Source: Incurvaria masculella
Taxonomy: Eukaryota > Arthropoda > Insecta > Lepidoptera > Incurvariidae
DNA length: 64,000 nucleotides
Reading direction: 5' to 3'
NCBI GenBank assembly: GCA_946894095.1
Contig: OX335650.1
Location: 310,001 to 374,000 of the forward strand
In this document: one piece after another, positions 42,031 through 51,965 of the stretch
Layout of the letters: every line of letters begins with the position of its first letter
Numbering within the stretch: the stretch's first letter is position 1
Position numbers and translations under genes: made by a program
Notes under the pieces: generated by a model
What the model was told of the DNA's origin: nothing
What the model saw: only the letters and a program-made list of their open reading frames with translations
Databases searched by the model: none

Positions 42031-42098
42031 GCTGTAATCGTACCGTGTGGGTGTTTATCATCTCTACCTACCCCTCCGGGGAAGCGGCGTGATAATAT
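42031..42098 (+). repeat. RTE retrotransposon 3' end fragment
   Basis: GCTGTAATCGTACCGTGTGG, GTGTTTATCATCTCTACCTACC and CCTCCGGGGAAGCGGCGTGA correspond to the terminal codons of RTE elements as in the 28.7 kb relic. Read here as separate short blocks. Confidence 0.6.
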
Positions 42099-43146
42099 CA
42101 TGTGTTTATCTATCCGCGGCGCTGGGACGTGACGGAGACTAGCTGTCATGTTGGTGAGGGCGTTATTCTGGGAAGCGAACATGGTCGAGCAGTATCGTGA
42201 GCGATAGGCAGCTGCAGTCGGCCGAGCTCGGGGGCGTCCCAGTTGTGCCAGCGGTGCTGGCGGGGGTTGGGCCCCTGGTACCCGCTGAACGACCTCACGC
42301 CACGCGCACGTGCTCAGAGCCCGTAGTCCCAGCTGTCACCTAAATTGACGTTTACGGCAAACCGATCGCCTGGCGTTTTCCGTAAAAACCTCAAACTCCA
42401 TGCAAGTTTTTACTAGATATTCTGTGGTTTTACTTCTTCAAGCTGTCAAAGTCAAACTCGGACTTCCGATTTGTATGAAAACGCGGAGTCGGCGTGAACG
42501 GCAAAGTCGACGTATTTACGGCAACGTTGAGTAAGCTGTCAAATCAAACTCGCCCTACTAACATTTTAAGGTCGCAGTTCTGAAACGGCGACGACACAAT
42601 GTTTCCACACGGTAACCGATCCAGTCACCGTTACGGTGATGTTTAGTCGCCGTTTCGAAACTTGGGAAAGATTAGGAGACATTCTGTTCGGTTGCTGAGA
42701 CGACACATTGTTAGGTCGCATTGTCAACACTTTGTTCATTGTTTGTGTGCACAAATTGTGTCTACATTTTACCGACAGCTTTATTTCGTGTTCGTATCAG
42801 AATTGTTACATTTTCTACACTTGAGAAATGGTTGGTAAGAGTGCTTTTATTTGCTAACTATCAGGGCTTACGGAGAATAATAATGCAGGTAATCAACTTC
42901 CGCGACTCATTTGTCGCACATATAGGTTAAGATTTTTACTGGGAAGTACACTTTGTCGAGCGATTCTCGTTAATAGTTCGATATGTATAACGCCCCCATT
43001 GTGTTTTGGTTTTAAACCTTTTTTTTTATTTGCATATATTATATGCTGAATAAAAAAAAACTCAATTATTCTTTGAAAATTGTACAAATTTATGATCTTT
43101 ATTTTACAAGTACATGAAAATTTATTCATTAATGCGACAATTAAAC

Positions 43147-43458
43147 TTACAAAATATAAAAGATTTCATCCAATTTTTCTCTACAAAGCAATTTTGTAGA
43201 CGCCATTACGCTCGCTGCATTTCCTCGCTGTATAGCCAGTCCGACCCTCTGTCGAAAATATCTTCCAGATCGGTAATCGCCTGAACATTCTTTTAATTTA
43301 GAACCCAAGTTTTTGACAAATAATTTTGTATCCTTACTCCAAACACCTAAAGTCTCGACCGCAAAAGCAACGAACTCATAATTTACTTTAATTGCCGAAT
43401 ATTTTGAGTGTTTTAATCTTGCAGCAGTTTCTGCTGCTGCTCCTGACAAATTGTACAA
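43147..43458 (-). CDS. Retroelement-derived C-terminal polyprotein fragment (103 aa)
   Basis: Minus-strand frame of 103 codons with KHSKYSAIKVNYEFVAFAVE, TLGVWSKDTKLFVKNLG and YFRQRVGLAIQRGNAASVM. The pattern FVPFAVETxGxW...F...L(G)...R...FLxQRIxxAIQRGNAASxxG recurs at the C-terminus of reverse-transcriptase-encoding retroelements in many invertebrates. No catalytic RT motif is present upstream. It ends in a stop after FYIL and lacks internal stops, so it is either a recent fragment or maintained for some reason. Family assignment is from memory of the motif and tentative; it is not a recognised host gene. Confidence 0.4.
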   Translation of the reverse strand: MYNLSGAAAETAARLKHSKYSAIKVNYEFVAFAVETLGVWSKDTKLFVKNLGSKLKECSGDYRSGRYFRQRVGLAIQRGNAASVMASTKLLCREKLDEIFYIL

Positions 43459-43756
43459 ATAATAGAAATAACGAAAAAGTTCCCCTTATTTATATAATAT
43501 TCATAAATAGGTAACAATTAGGTGAAAAAAGACATTAATAATATTTCATAACGGATGGTTTTTAGGTATCAAAATGGCGCTTATTAAATTGGCGTTACTG
43601 TATCTCGGAACTTTCCGAAACAGTTACTAGTTTAAGCCGAAACAATGTGTCGGAATTGCAAATCAAAGGTTCTCAAAAGGTTGACTGTATTATTAAATTA
43701 TTGATTGTACGAATGAATGGTGTTAATAAATAAAATCTATACTAATACTTATTACT

Positions 43757-43865
43757 TACGATTTTTTTTAAGTCGTACAACAAAATGTTATTTACCTTTT
43801 CCGTTCCAAATATGCCAAGGAACACCTAGTTAACGTTTGGAACATAGCCCCGTTAACAACCTGTA
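43757..43865. mobile_element. MITE, CAGGGTGTTAACG family, half copy
   Basis: AAGTCGTACAACAAAATGTT, CCAAATATGCCAAGGAACAC, AGTTAACGTTTGGAACATAG and CCGTTAACAACCTGTATA match the right half of 40035-40256. Confidence 0.65.
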
Positions 43866-44404
43866 TAGTATTTAGTTCCGGTTGTGGCTCCCGTACAAAC
43901 CGACATTGGCCCGGGCGGAGCCGGGTACGGATGCGTTTAAAGCACTCTTTCACCGAGAGTTTAACAAGTGATAGACGCTTACGTTAATAGTCAAACGAAA
44001 ATAGTTTGACGTCTGTCAAAATGTAACTCGTGGTACCGAAATGTATGGAATATGGAATGAATGTGGGCTTTGGTTTTTCGAGAATATGTTGTAGAATGTC
44101 GAAATCGCTTGCCGCCGCCACCGATGTTTTCTTTTATTTTCGGCATTTTGAACGTATCGAATTCACTTACAGTTTGAGAGTAACATGTGTCTTGATATTA
44201 TTTATTATTCGAAAACATCGTTGCAATACAGTTCCGTAATTGTGTTGTAACTAACCTAACCTCCACAATTTGTCTACTCAAAGACCACACTTGGTGTTTG
44301 AAAACCAACGTGTTTCACATTTTACACACAATGTAACCGTAACGGATTCACGTTGAAAACACGTCTCAATGTTACGACATTGCGATGGAATTTGATGTCG
44401 TATT

Positions 44405-44660
44405 TGTGTGGTCATTGAGTTGTGTCGACTTTAGTAACACCGTTTCGACAAATTTACGTCACAATATGTGGTCAATGTGTTATGTCGACTTTAGTAACAC
44501 GGTTTCCAAAAATTAACGTCACAATGTGTGGTAAATTTGTTGTGTCGACTTTAGTAACACCGTTTCGACAAATTTACGTCACAATGTGTGGTCAATTTGT
44601 TGTGTCGACTTTAGTAACACCGTTGCGACAAATTTACGTAACAATGTGTAATATTATGTT
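44405..44660. repeat. 60-bp minisatellite, about 4 units
   Basis: Units of exactly 60 bp start GTGTCGACTTTAGTAACACC and end CACAATGTGTGGTCAATTTG, at 44421, 44481, 44541 and 44601. Units differ by a few substitutions. The period is a multiple of three and one plus frame is open for 89 codons (20-residue repeats VSTLVTPFRQIYVTMCGQFV); this is probably incidental. Confidence 0.9.
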
Positions 44661-44852
44661 ACCACACGCAATACCGGTCGCGGATTCGTAAAAGTTACTA
44701 CACATCAATTTTCGTTACCACTTTTCTTGAATCTGTTACGAGAAATGCTACTAGGGCGGACTCGCAAATGTTGGCGCGCGCTCTTCGCCAGTAGATCGGT
44801 TTGCCGTAAACGCCAATTTAGGTGACAACTGAGACTTCGGGTACAGGCTCTG

Positions 44853-45227
44853 GTTCGTCTCGGCCGCGAACGCGCTCACTGACTTGTAGAGGCAAGGCTT
44901 GCGGAGTGCCATGCTGAGTTGTGTCGTACGATTCGATAGCTCTCTCGAAGCAAACTCTATATCGTGTGTAAAGAAACTTTAGAGAATAACTTCGACGTTT
45001 GTCCGTTTAAGTGGAGATCACTCCAGTGAAAGGTAGGTGAAAGCAATTTAGTTTTTGATAATTATTCTTCTATTTTTTTTTAATTCATTGCAAAGGACCT
45101 GTGCCATAGCGATAATTTACATGAGTGCGTCCGTGATCACGTTTATGAACCGTTTTAGATGAATTAATGAATTTAATCAATGTCAACCAATAGTTTTCCT
45201 TTTTCTTCAAATGAGTTTTACATAATA
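44853..45227. other. Non-coding; donor-like site near 45032
   Basis: 44870-45035 is less AT-rich and ends CCAGTGAAAG|GTAGGTG, a possible first exon and donor on the plus strand. No coding frame or promoter motif confirms it. Confidence 0.25.
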
Positions 45228-46293
45228 CTAGCTGCGGTACCCGGCTCCGCTCGGGTCCAAGTCGTTTTGGACTGATGTTGAACTGAATTATTTCCTAGAT
45301 AAAAGTAGCCCAAAGGGCTGGTCGAAAAGGCTGGTCTGGATGTAATTTATCTGCGACTTTTAAATCATAACGGGTGGAGCCGGTATGGCTTGATTAAATA
45401 AGAAATATTCTAACATTCCCATTTATAATACATGGGGCGCACTATAAGTTTTCGGAACTGGCCACTTCGCTAAACAATATCGAAAAAGTAATTAAGTAAT
45501 TTGGAATTATAACTCATAGGGTCGTGTGCACGAAAGGGCAAACAATCAAAATCATCGTCAACTTAAACACGTCACTTTATATGGACAATATGGAAGGAAC
45601 TCTATGCGGTTCACTAAAAGTGACGTGTTTGAACATTATTTAACTCATCCCTCTCTTTTGAACAATTAAATTCATAAGTGGTTCTGTTTAGTGATGGAAA
45701 TCTAATCAATGTTAACTGTGCCGACAGATGGCATCACAATCAACGTCAGCGTATGATTAAACATGTCACTTTGTATGGACAGTATTGAAGGAACTCCATG
45801 CGGTTCGCTAAAAGTGGCGTGTTTGAACATTGATTAACTCAGCCGTACTTCGTATCAAATAACCGACTCGGGAACAAAATTTCTCGCACTGACTACCATG
45901 ACTTAAAATTGTTCCTTACGAAAAAGGTTTTGCCATTAAACTTTTACGTAAAAAAAACATAAAAATTATATGCGAGATAAAAATAAACACAAAAACAAAT
46001 TGAGTTCTCAGGATTCGAACCTGCACCCTTTAATAGTGAATCCTTTCAAGAAGTTAGAGAGCGGAAAAAGTAGCGTCATCTATACGTATTCTTTCTTTGA
46101 TATTGCTCAGCCCTTAAGTTCACTTGGCCTAATAACACGTTTGACAGTTCGCATTGCAATTGCAATATTTTTTCTTATGAAATTATTTTTATTATTCTTT
46201 TCGTTTTCGAGAAGAGAAGAATAAAATAAACGGTAAATGTTTTTTGTTCGTTGTTTGAAATCAAACTCTTCGGCATTATTATATTAGTATAGA
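45228..46293 (-). mobile_element. Non-autonomous Helitron, minus strand, complete ends
   Basis: On the minus strand it begins TCTATACTAATATAATAATG and ends CCCGAGCGGAGCCGGGTACC, GCAGCTAG, lying between A and T. Length 1066 bp. The interior contains two related ~90-bp motifs (about 45550-45640 and 45745-45840: AACACGTCACTTTATATGGA / AACATGTCACTTTGTATGGA ... AAAAGTGACGTGTTTGAAC / AAAAGTGGCGTGTTTGAAC) and a tRNA-like head (TCAGGATTCGAACCTG reversed, 46010-46025). No helicase. Confidence 0.75.
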
Positions 46294-46399
46294 TTCGTGG
46301 CTCAAATTGCAATAAGTTGCAAGTTTGCGTTCTGTAACTTTGTATGGGTTGGTAACCCTAAAATACGGCCGTTGTCGTAAAAACATAACCAAACAAATT

Positions 46400-48636
46400 T
46401 CATTCAGCATGGATATCTGTACAAAGTGATGGTAGCGCCATCTTTCAAAAAAGTTGACAACAACTAAATTTAAAAGTGGTTCTGTTTAATGATGGAAATC
46501 TAATCGAAGTTAACTGTGCCGACAGATGGCATCAAAATCAATGTCAGCGTATGATGTATGGACAGTATTGAAGGAACTCCATGCGGTTTGATAAAAGTGA
46601 CGTGTTTGAACATTGATTAACTCAACCGTACTTCGTATCAAATGACCGACTCGGGAACTAAATTTCTCGCACTGACTACCATGACCTAAAATTGTTCCTT
46701 AGGAAAATGGTTTTGCCATTAAACTATTACGTAAAAAAAACATAAATATTATATGTGAGATAAAAAAACAGAAAAACAAATTGAGGGCCACGGAATGCTT
46801 TTAATTTTGTTTGAGAGTTATTTCGTTGATATTGCTCAGCCCTTAGGATATTGAGACAAAAGATAGTTCCCTATGCCTAATTTATTGCTGTTCTGGCCTG
46901 TAGAAAGCAAAGAATATATAATTATAAAGTTATATAATGCCAGAGTAAATAGTTGCGGCGAAAACATTTGCAGAATTTCGGCCATCTATGATCTAACGGT
47001 GACTAAATAAACGCCTCTATCCGGGTAGAGATGGCGCTGTAAGCCCAGCGTCTTCGCCTAAAGTTTCAAAAGGAATTGCATATAAAAATCAACGTCAGCA
47101 TATGATTAAACACGTCACTCTGTATGAACAGTATTGAAGGAACTCCATGCGGTTCGCTAAAAGTGGCGTGTTTGAACATTGATGAACTCAGCCGTACTCG
47201 GGATCAAAATTTCTCGTACTCATAATTGTTCAAAACACTATTACGTAAAAAAAAAACCAGAAAAAAAAATTAAATCTTCGTAATTATATGCGAGATAAAA
47301 AAAAAGAACAGAAAAACAAATTGAGTTTCCAGGATTCGAACCTGACCCTCTCTCGAACAAAACATATTTGAAACAGTCGGTTATACGCGCTAGGCCAACT
47401 GATTCTTACTATTATCGCGAAAATTGTTAATTCTTTCTAGAGCGGGCAAAATGAATTTCATTGATATTGCTCAGCCCTCTGGATATTTAGCGTGATGGTA
47501 TGTGCGCTAAAGCGTTCCCAGCGATGTCCTCTTTAAATTGGTTTAAATCGCAATCTTGATCTGTTTTGTGGTTAACTGAGATTACTCTCGCATGTGGACA
47601 GACGTTCCCTTTTATATAAGTAGAGAAGAGAAGAGATAAGAGAAGAAGAAGAGAAGAAGAGAAGAGATAGGGCGCACTACATATTTTCGGAACTGGCCAC
47701 TTCGCTAAACAATATAGAAAAAGTAATTAAGTAATTTGGAATTATAACTCATAGGGTCGAGTGCACGAAAGGGCAAACAATCAAAATCATCGTCAACTTA
47801 AACACGTCACTTTATATGGACAACATGGAAGGAACTCTATGCGGTTCACTAAAAGTGACGTGTTTGAACATTATTTAACTCATCCCTCTCTTTTGAACAA
47901 TTAAATTCAAAAGTGGTTCTGTTTAGTGATGGAAATCTAACCAATGTTAACTGTGCCGACAGATGGCGTCACAATCAACGTCAGCGTATGATTAAACATG
48001 TCACTTTGTATGGACAGTATTGAATGAAATCCATGCGGTTCGCTAAAAGTGACGTGTTTGAATATTGATTAACTCAGCCGTACTTCGCATCAAATAACCG
48101 ACTCGGGAACAAAATTTCTCGCACTGACTACCATGACTTAAAATTGTTCCTTGCGAAAAAGGTTTTGCCATTAAACTATTACGTAAAAAAAACATTAAAA
48201 TTATATGCGAGATAAATAAAACAGAAAAACAAATTGAGTTCTCAGGATTCGAACTTGAACCCTCCCTCGAACAAAACATGTTTGAACCAGTCGGTTATAC
48301 GCGCTATGCCAACTGGCTCCTCGCTTTTGTCGCGAAAATTGTTAATCCTTTCTATTTTTTAGAGATATTTGGAAGGCGGGCAAAGTGACGCCGCACGTAG
48401 CGCCGCCATGCGCCACAAAATTGGTATTAATTTAGTTTGAGAGTAATTTCATTGATATTGCTCAGCCCTTAGGATATTTAGCGTGATGGTATGTACCTTA
48501 AAGCGTTCTCCGCGATGTTCTCTTGAAATTGGTTTAAATCGCATCTTGATCTGTTTTGTGGTTACGGAGATTATCTCGTGCATGTGGACAGACGTTGCCT
48601 TTTATATAAGTAGAGATAACAACTACGTGGTTAAAT
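46400..48636. repeat. Three diverged blocks related to the 45.4-46.1 kb Helitron interior
   Basis: Blocks at about 46470-46855, 47060-47480 and 47665-48480 repeat the Helitron interior in the same order: GTGCCGACAGATGGC, TATGGACAGTATTGAAGGAA, CTCCATGCGGTT, GTGACGTGTTTGAAC, GACTCGGGAAC, GATATTGCTCAGCCCT. Blocks 3 and 4 contain a tRNA-like segment (reverse B box GGATTCGAACC near 47333; GGATTCGAACTTG near 48245; GCGCTAGGCCAACTG / GCGCTATGCCAACTG as reverse A box). They share a 3' end with GCATGTGGACAGACGTT and TTATATAAGTAGAGA (47600-47627, 48580-48617). 47620-47670 is a (GAGAA)n run. Confidence 0.7.
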
Positions 48637-50036
48637 AAAAAACCCGACAGCGTAAAAAATTGTAACTTAAAATTGACTTAGTAAAGGAACTGAAAAGATA
48701 GAAACAAGTTGAAAAATTAAATATTTGTTGTGTTTGAATGATCATGGTTGACAGTGTTTACAAACGCAGTCGGAGGCATCAAATAGCCCCAGTACGTTCC
48801 ATAGTAAATGACTAGCGATTTTATGGATTATTTCGGTGGAGCAAGAAAATACGTGGTGGGGGAAGTTCCAATATCCTATCTTTCATTTTTAACCGACTTC
48901 AAAAAAAGGAGGAGGTTATCAATTCGTCTGTATGTTTTTTTTTTTTTTTGTTTTTTTTTGTTTTTTTTTTATGTTTGTTACCTCATAACTTTTTCCTGGG
49001 TGAACCGATTTTGATGATTATTTTTTTAAATGATAGCTAGTGCTTCCCAAGTGGTCCCATTTTGGTTAAGTTCTGACAATGATATCCATGAGAAAATCAT
49101 AAAAGTCTTAAATTTGTATTAAGATGTGCGCGACAAATGGACGAATAACTCAATATAACGCCAACCGATTTCGGTGATTCTTTTTTTATTGGAAAGGACG
49201 TGTACAAATTAGTAAGTTTACTTCAGATTCACTAAAAATTAACAAATAAAAAAACAAATTTAACAAAAAAAATAACCGACTTCAAAGGAAAAGCACTAAA
49301 AAGTAAAAAATAATGTTCATTTTTGTAGTTACGATTTCTGTTATTTTTTGAGTCGGTGTCAGCCAAGGTTAGGTTAGGTTAGATTAGGTTAGGTTCTCTT
49401 GATTGGCGCAGCGCGTGCCCGGCTGACGCCGACTCAAAAAATAACAGAAATCGTAACTACAAAAATGAACAATGTTTTTTACTTGTTAGTGCTTTTCCTT
49501 TGAAGTCGGTTATTTTTTTTGTTAAATTTGTTTTTTTATTATGTATAAAGTGGGTTTTTTTCTCGTTGTCACCAATCATCATGAAATTTACATAGGTACA
49601 CTTTCAATGAATTTAATAACAAAAAAATATAAATAATAGTTAATGTATTTGATGCACAATATGAATTATATAATGATATATTATATATTTCCCAATACAT
49701 TCCATTATTAATGACTAGCGATTTCTTAGTGATATGGGTATAGCAAAAATATACTTATTGAGACAAATTATAATCTCCTAACTGTCATATAATAAATACG
49801 AAAGTAAGTTTGTCTGTTTCGCGAACTCAACCGTCCATCGTGAAATTTGCATAGGCACACCATTAAAAATATAAATCGTAGTTAATGTATCTTATGCCTC
49901 CGACTGCGTTTGTAAACACTGTCAACCATGATCATTCAAACACAACAAATATTTAATTTTTCAACTTGTTTCTATCTTTTCAGTTCCTTTACTAAGTCAA
50001 TTTTAAGTTACAATTTTTTACGCTGTCGGGTTTTTT
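48637..50036. mobile_element. Element with ~140-bp identical inverted termini, hosting the TTAGG element
   Basis: The left arm 48637-48778 (AAAAAACCCGACAGCG...GTCGGAGGCAT) and the right arm 49895-50036 (ATGCCTCCGACTGCG...CGCTGTCGGGTTTTTT) are inverted copies with no mismatch that I can see. They enclose about 1.1 kb with a second internal near-repeat (AATGACTAGCGATTT at about 48807 and 49710). A complete AACCGACTTCAAA/TTAGG element sits inside at 48891-49511. No transposase ORF. Confidence 0.8.
48891..49511 (+). mobile_element. AACCGACTTCAAA element with TTAGG-repeat palindrome, copy 2
   Basis: Same element as 40326-40921 in opposite orientation. It starts AACCGACTTCAAAAAAAGGA and ends CCTTTGAAGTCGGTT, flanked by ATTTTT on both sides. 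Palindrome arms are 49275-49364 and 49422-49511 (about 90 bp each). The loop holds GGTTAGGTTAGGTTAGATTA-type repeats, five to six units, then TCTCTTGATTGGCGCAGCGC. Contains long T-runs near 48930-48970. Confidence 0.75.
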
Positions 50037-50151
50037 ATATTTTTAAATAATTTGTTTTATTTTAATCATTTTTAGTTTTCGTAGAGCATGCATTTATCAT
50101 TTAAATATCTGCACGTTAATAAATTCCAACGAAAGTAAGGTTAGGTATTAT
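50037..50151. other. Short AT-rich spacer
   Basis: Nothing recognised. Confidence 0.3.
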
Positions 50152-50500
50152 TATGGAACCTGACATGGATGGCTAATGTAACACAACTACCGTCACGATA
50201 TAAGCCTAATTCAACAAATTCCAGAAGGAATTAGGTGACAGGCCAGGACCTTCCTTTACACAGAATCACGGCTGCACACGGATACCATGGGTGGAAAATA
50301 CAGACAACGATCTATTGCCACTTCGTCCATAGTATTTCCTAATGCGGTGATACGAACCCAGGCGGGCTTAACCCTGTCACCTAGTAGGGTAAGGTGACCT
50401 GCAGTTTTACATGGGTTCCGAACCATGAACCACTCGCAAGATAAAGTGGTGTATAACAGATGCGAGGATTTTAACCCATAACCTCTTGCATGAAAGGCAA
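50152..50500 (-). repeat. SINE, minus strand, diverged
   Basis: TTATGGAACCTGACATGGAT, GGCTAATGTAACACAACTACC, AGGAATTAGGTGACAGG, CCAGGCGGGCTTAACCC and GGGTTCCGAACCATGAAC are the reverse of the shared SINE body, read in short blocks. The head (50430-50500) is too decayed to tell tRNA from 5S. Confidence 0.65.
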
Positions 50501-50642
50501 TATTTTAGTCCCTACTCCCTATTAAAACAAAACTACATTTTCTAAAAGTTTCTTCATGTTATCTTTAAGGCTTTAATGAAGTCATCAGTTCATAGAATGA
50601 GATTCCCTCATTCAACGAATTTTGATCATATGCCGATATATA

Positions 50643-50851
50643 CAAGGTTTTAGTGGAGGTATGGTCCAAACGTTAACGTATTCCTTGGCATATTTGAAAC
50701 AAAAAGGATATACATTTTATTTTTAGGTATTTGAAATGTATGGGGAGGATCTTTTTCAAGTCGTAAAACAAAATATCTTCTACCTTTTTAGCTCCAAATA
50801 TGCCGAGGAATACGTGGTTTGCGTTTGGACCATATCTCCGTTAACACCCTA
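50643..50851. mobile_element. MITE, CAGGGTGTTAACG family, copy 3
   Basis: CAAGGTTTTAGTGGAGGTAT at the left and CATATCTCCGTTAACACCCT at the right, flanked by TA. Shares GGTATGGTCCAAACGTTAAC and the internal palindrome. Confidence 0.7.
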
Positions 50852-50949
50852 TATATGGTTTTTTTAGAATCTCCCTCTCATCATCGTTGATTACAGTTAC
50901 ACTAAATTTATAAGCGAACAGTTCGACACTCAAATCCTGTGGTTATATA

Positions 50950-51965
50950 CAGGGTCCGTCACTCGAAGTGTTACCAATTGAAAATGATGTTATTTAGTTA
51001 ATTGAAGTACGGTTCGTTAAAAATTATATCACAATAAAACATTTAATTTTAAGACAATAATTGTTATTGTTCGATATAGCCTCCTTTGATCCATGGATAA
51101 GAGCTTTCTGAGACGATGCTGAGTGTTGTTGGAACGTCCAGCGTTTCGTACTGCATTGTTTACACGTGCACATGGTATGAGCGCCACATTTAACACCTTT
51201 TGCACACACTTGCTGGTTGACTTTGACGCCCTTCTCGATAAACACGAGTGAATAGCGACCATTTGCGGTCACTGCAGCCGAGACCATAACAGAAGCGGGC
51301 GCTTGCTTACGAACGGGAACTCCATCGTCGAAATTCTCGTTGGATTTGCCCTGTAGCCAAACGCGAAAATGTTGTTTGTTTATATACTGTTAGACAGTAA
51401 ACATTTTTTCATCAGAAAAAACTATGTTTTCCAGATCGCCACGCAAGACTTTCATTGCTTGAGCTCTTTGTAGTCGAACTGCCTTCTGCGCTGAACTAAG
51501 ATGCGATAATTTTTGTATCTTGTTGGTAAGGCTTCAGTTGCATTTCTTTTTATTTCAGTATGCGCCGATTACTTGAGTCGGGTATTGTCTGACTTTTCGC
51601 AAATTTTGCAGAACAATGGTGAGGATTTCCTTGAATTTGAGCCTTTACCTTTCGAACCATATCATGTGATATTGCTATTTTCGGATGACGTTTAGCAAAG
51701 CTAGGTTATAACGCTTAATGGTTAGATGCACTAACATTTTGTTCACATGTAAATGTCGGAGCTCCCGAACGATGACTGGTTGTGATTTTCCGGTCAAATA
51801 CAAAACGTTCACAATGTTAGGTTTAATATCCATTGCGAAAATTTATTATACAATTCAAATTTGTTCCCGCTCTTTTCGCCCACTTAAAAACAATGAAACA
51901 AATTGACGTGTCACCAAAATTTTATTATTTGAAAATAGAAGTAACAGTTCAAGTGACGGACCCTG
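50950..51965 (-). mobile_element. Tc1/mariner-type transposon, full-length but dead
   Basis: Terminal inverted repeats CAGGGTCCGTCACTCGAAGT at the left and, reversed, CAGGGTCCGTCACTTGAACT at the right, flanked by TA. Length 1016 bp. Contains a broken minus-strand transposase. The two TIRs differ at two of the first 20 positions. Confidence 0.88.
51024..51560 (-). pseudogene. Mariner-type transposase relic
   Basis: In minus-strand order: QRAQAMKVLRGDLENIVFSD followed by EKMFTV (first catalytic Asp) at about 51480-51395, then a stop. Next come HFRVWLQGKSNENFDDGVPV (about 51370-51310), ASVMVSAAVTANGRYSLVFI, EKGVKVNQQVCAKGV, and FQQHSASSQKA near 51130-51100, where the family has an Asp after FQQ (second catalytic residue). 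Here it is His. The frame ends soon after, so the third acid is lost. The stop, the missing catalytic residue and the decayed N-terminal HTH region show it cannot be active. Confidence 0.8.

Larger units (their letters stand above)
42315..44852. mobile_element. Candidate 2.5-kb long-TIR element (copy 3)
   Basis: The left end (42315-42375: CAGAGCCCGTAGTCCCAGCT, GTCACCTAAATTGACGTTTACG, GCAAACCGATCGCC) is mirrored by the right end (44785-44852: GATCGGTTTGCCGTAAACGCC, AATTTAGGTGACAACTGAG, GTACAGGCTCTG), each read in short blocks. Subterminal motifs AACTCCATGCAAGTTTTTAC and TACTTCTTCAAGCTGTCAAA recur in copies 1 and 4. If the two ends belong together, the element encloses a 103-codon retroelement-like ORF, a half MITE and a 60-bp minisatellite. 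Alternatively they are two half copies. Confidence 0.45.

Noticed and set aside
51024..51290. Host SETMAR-like or histone methyltransferase gene
   Set aside because: The match is to the mariner transposase part only, and it lies between mariner TIRs with TA duplications.
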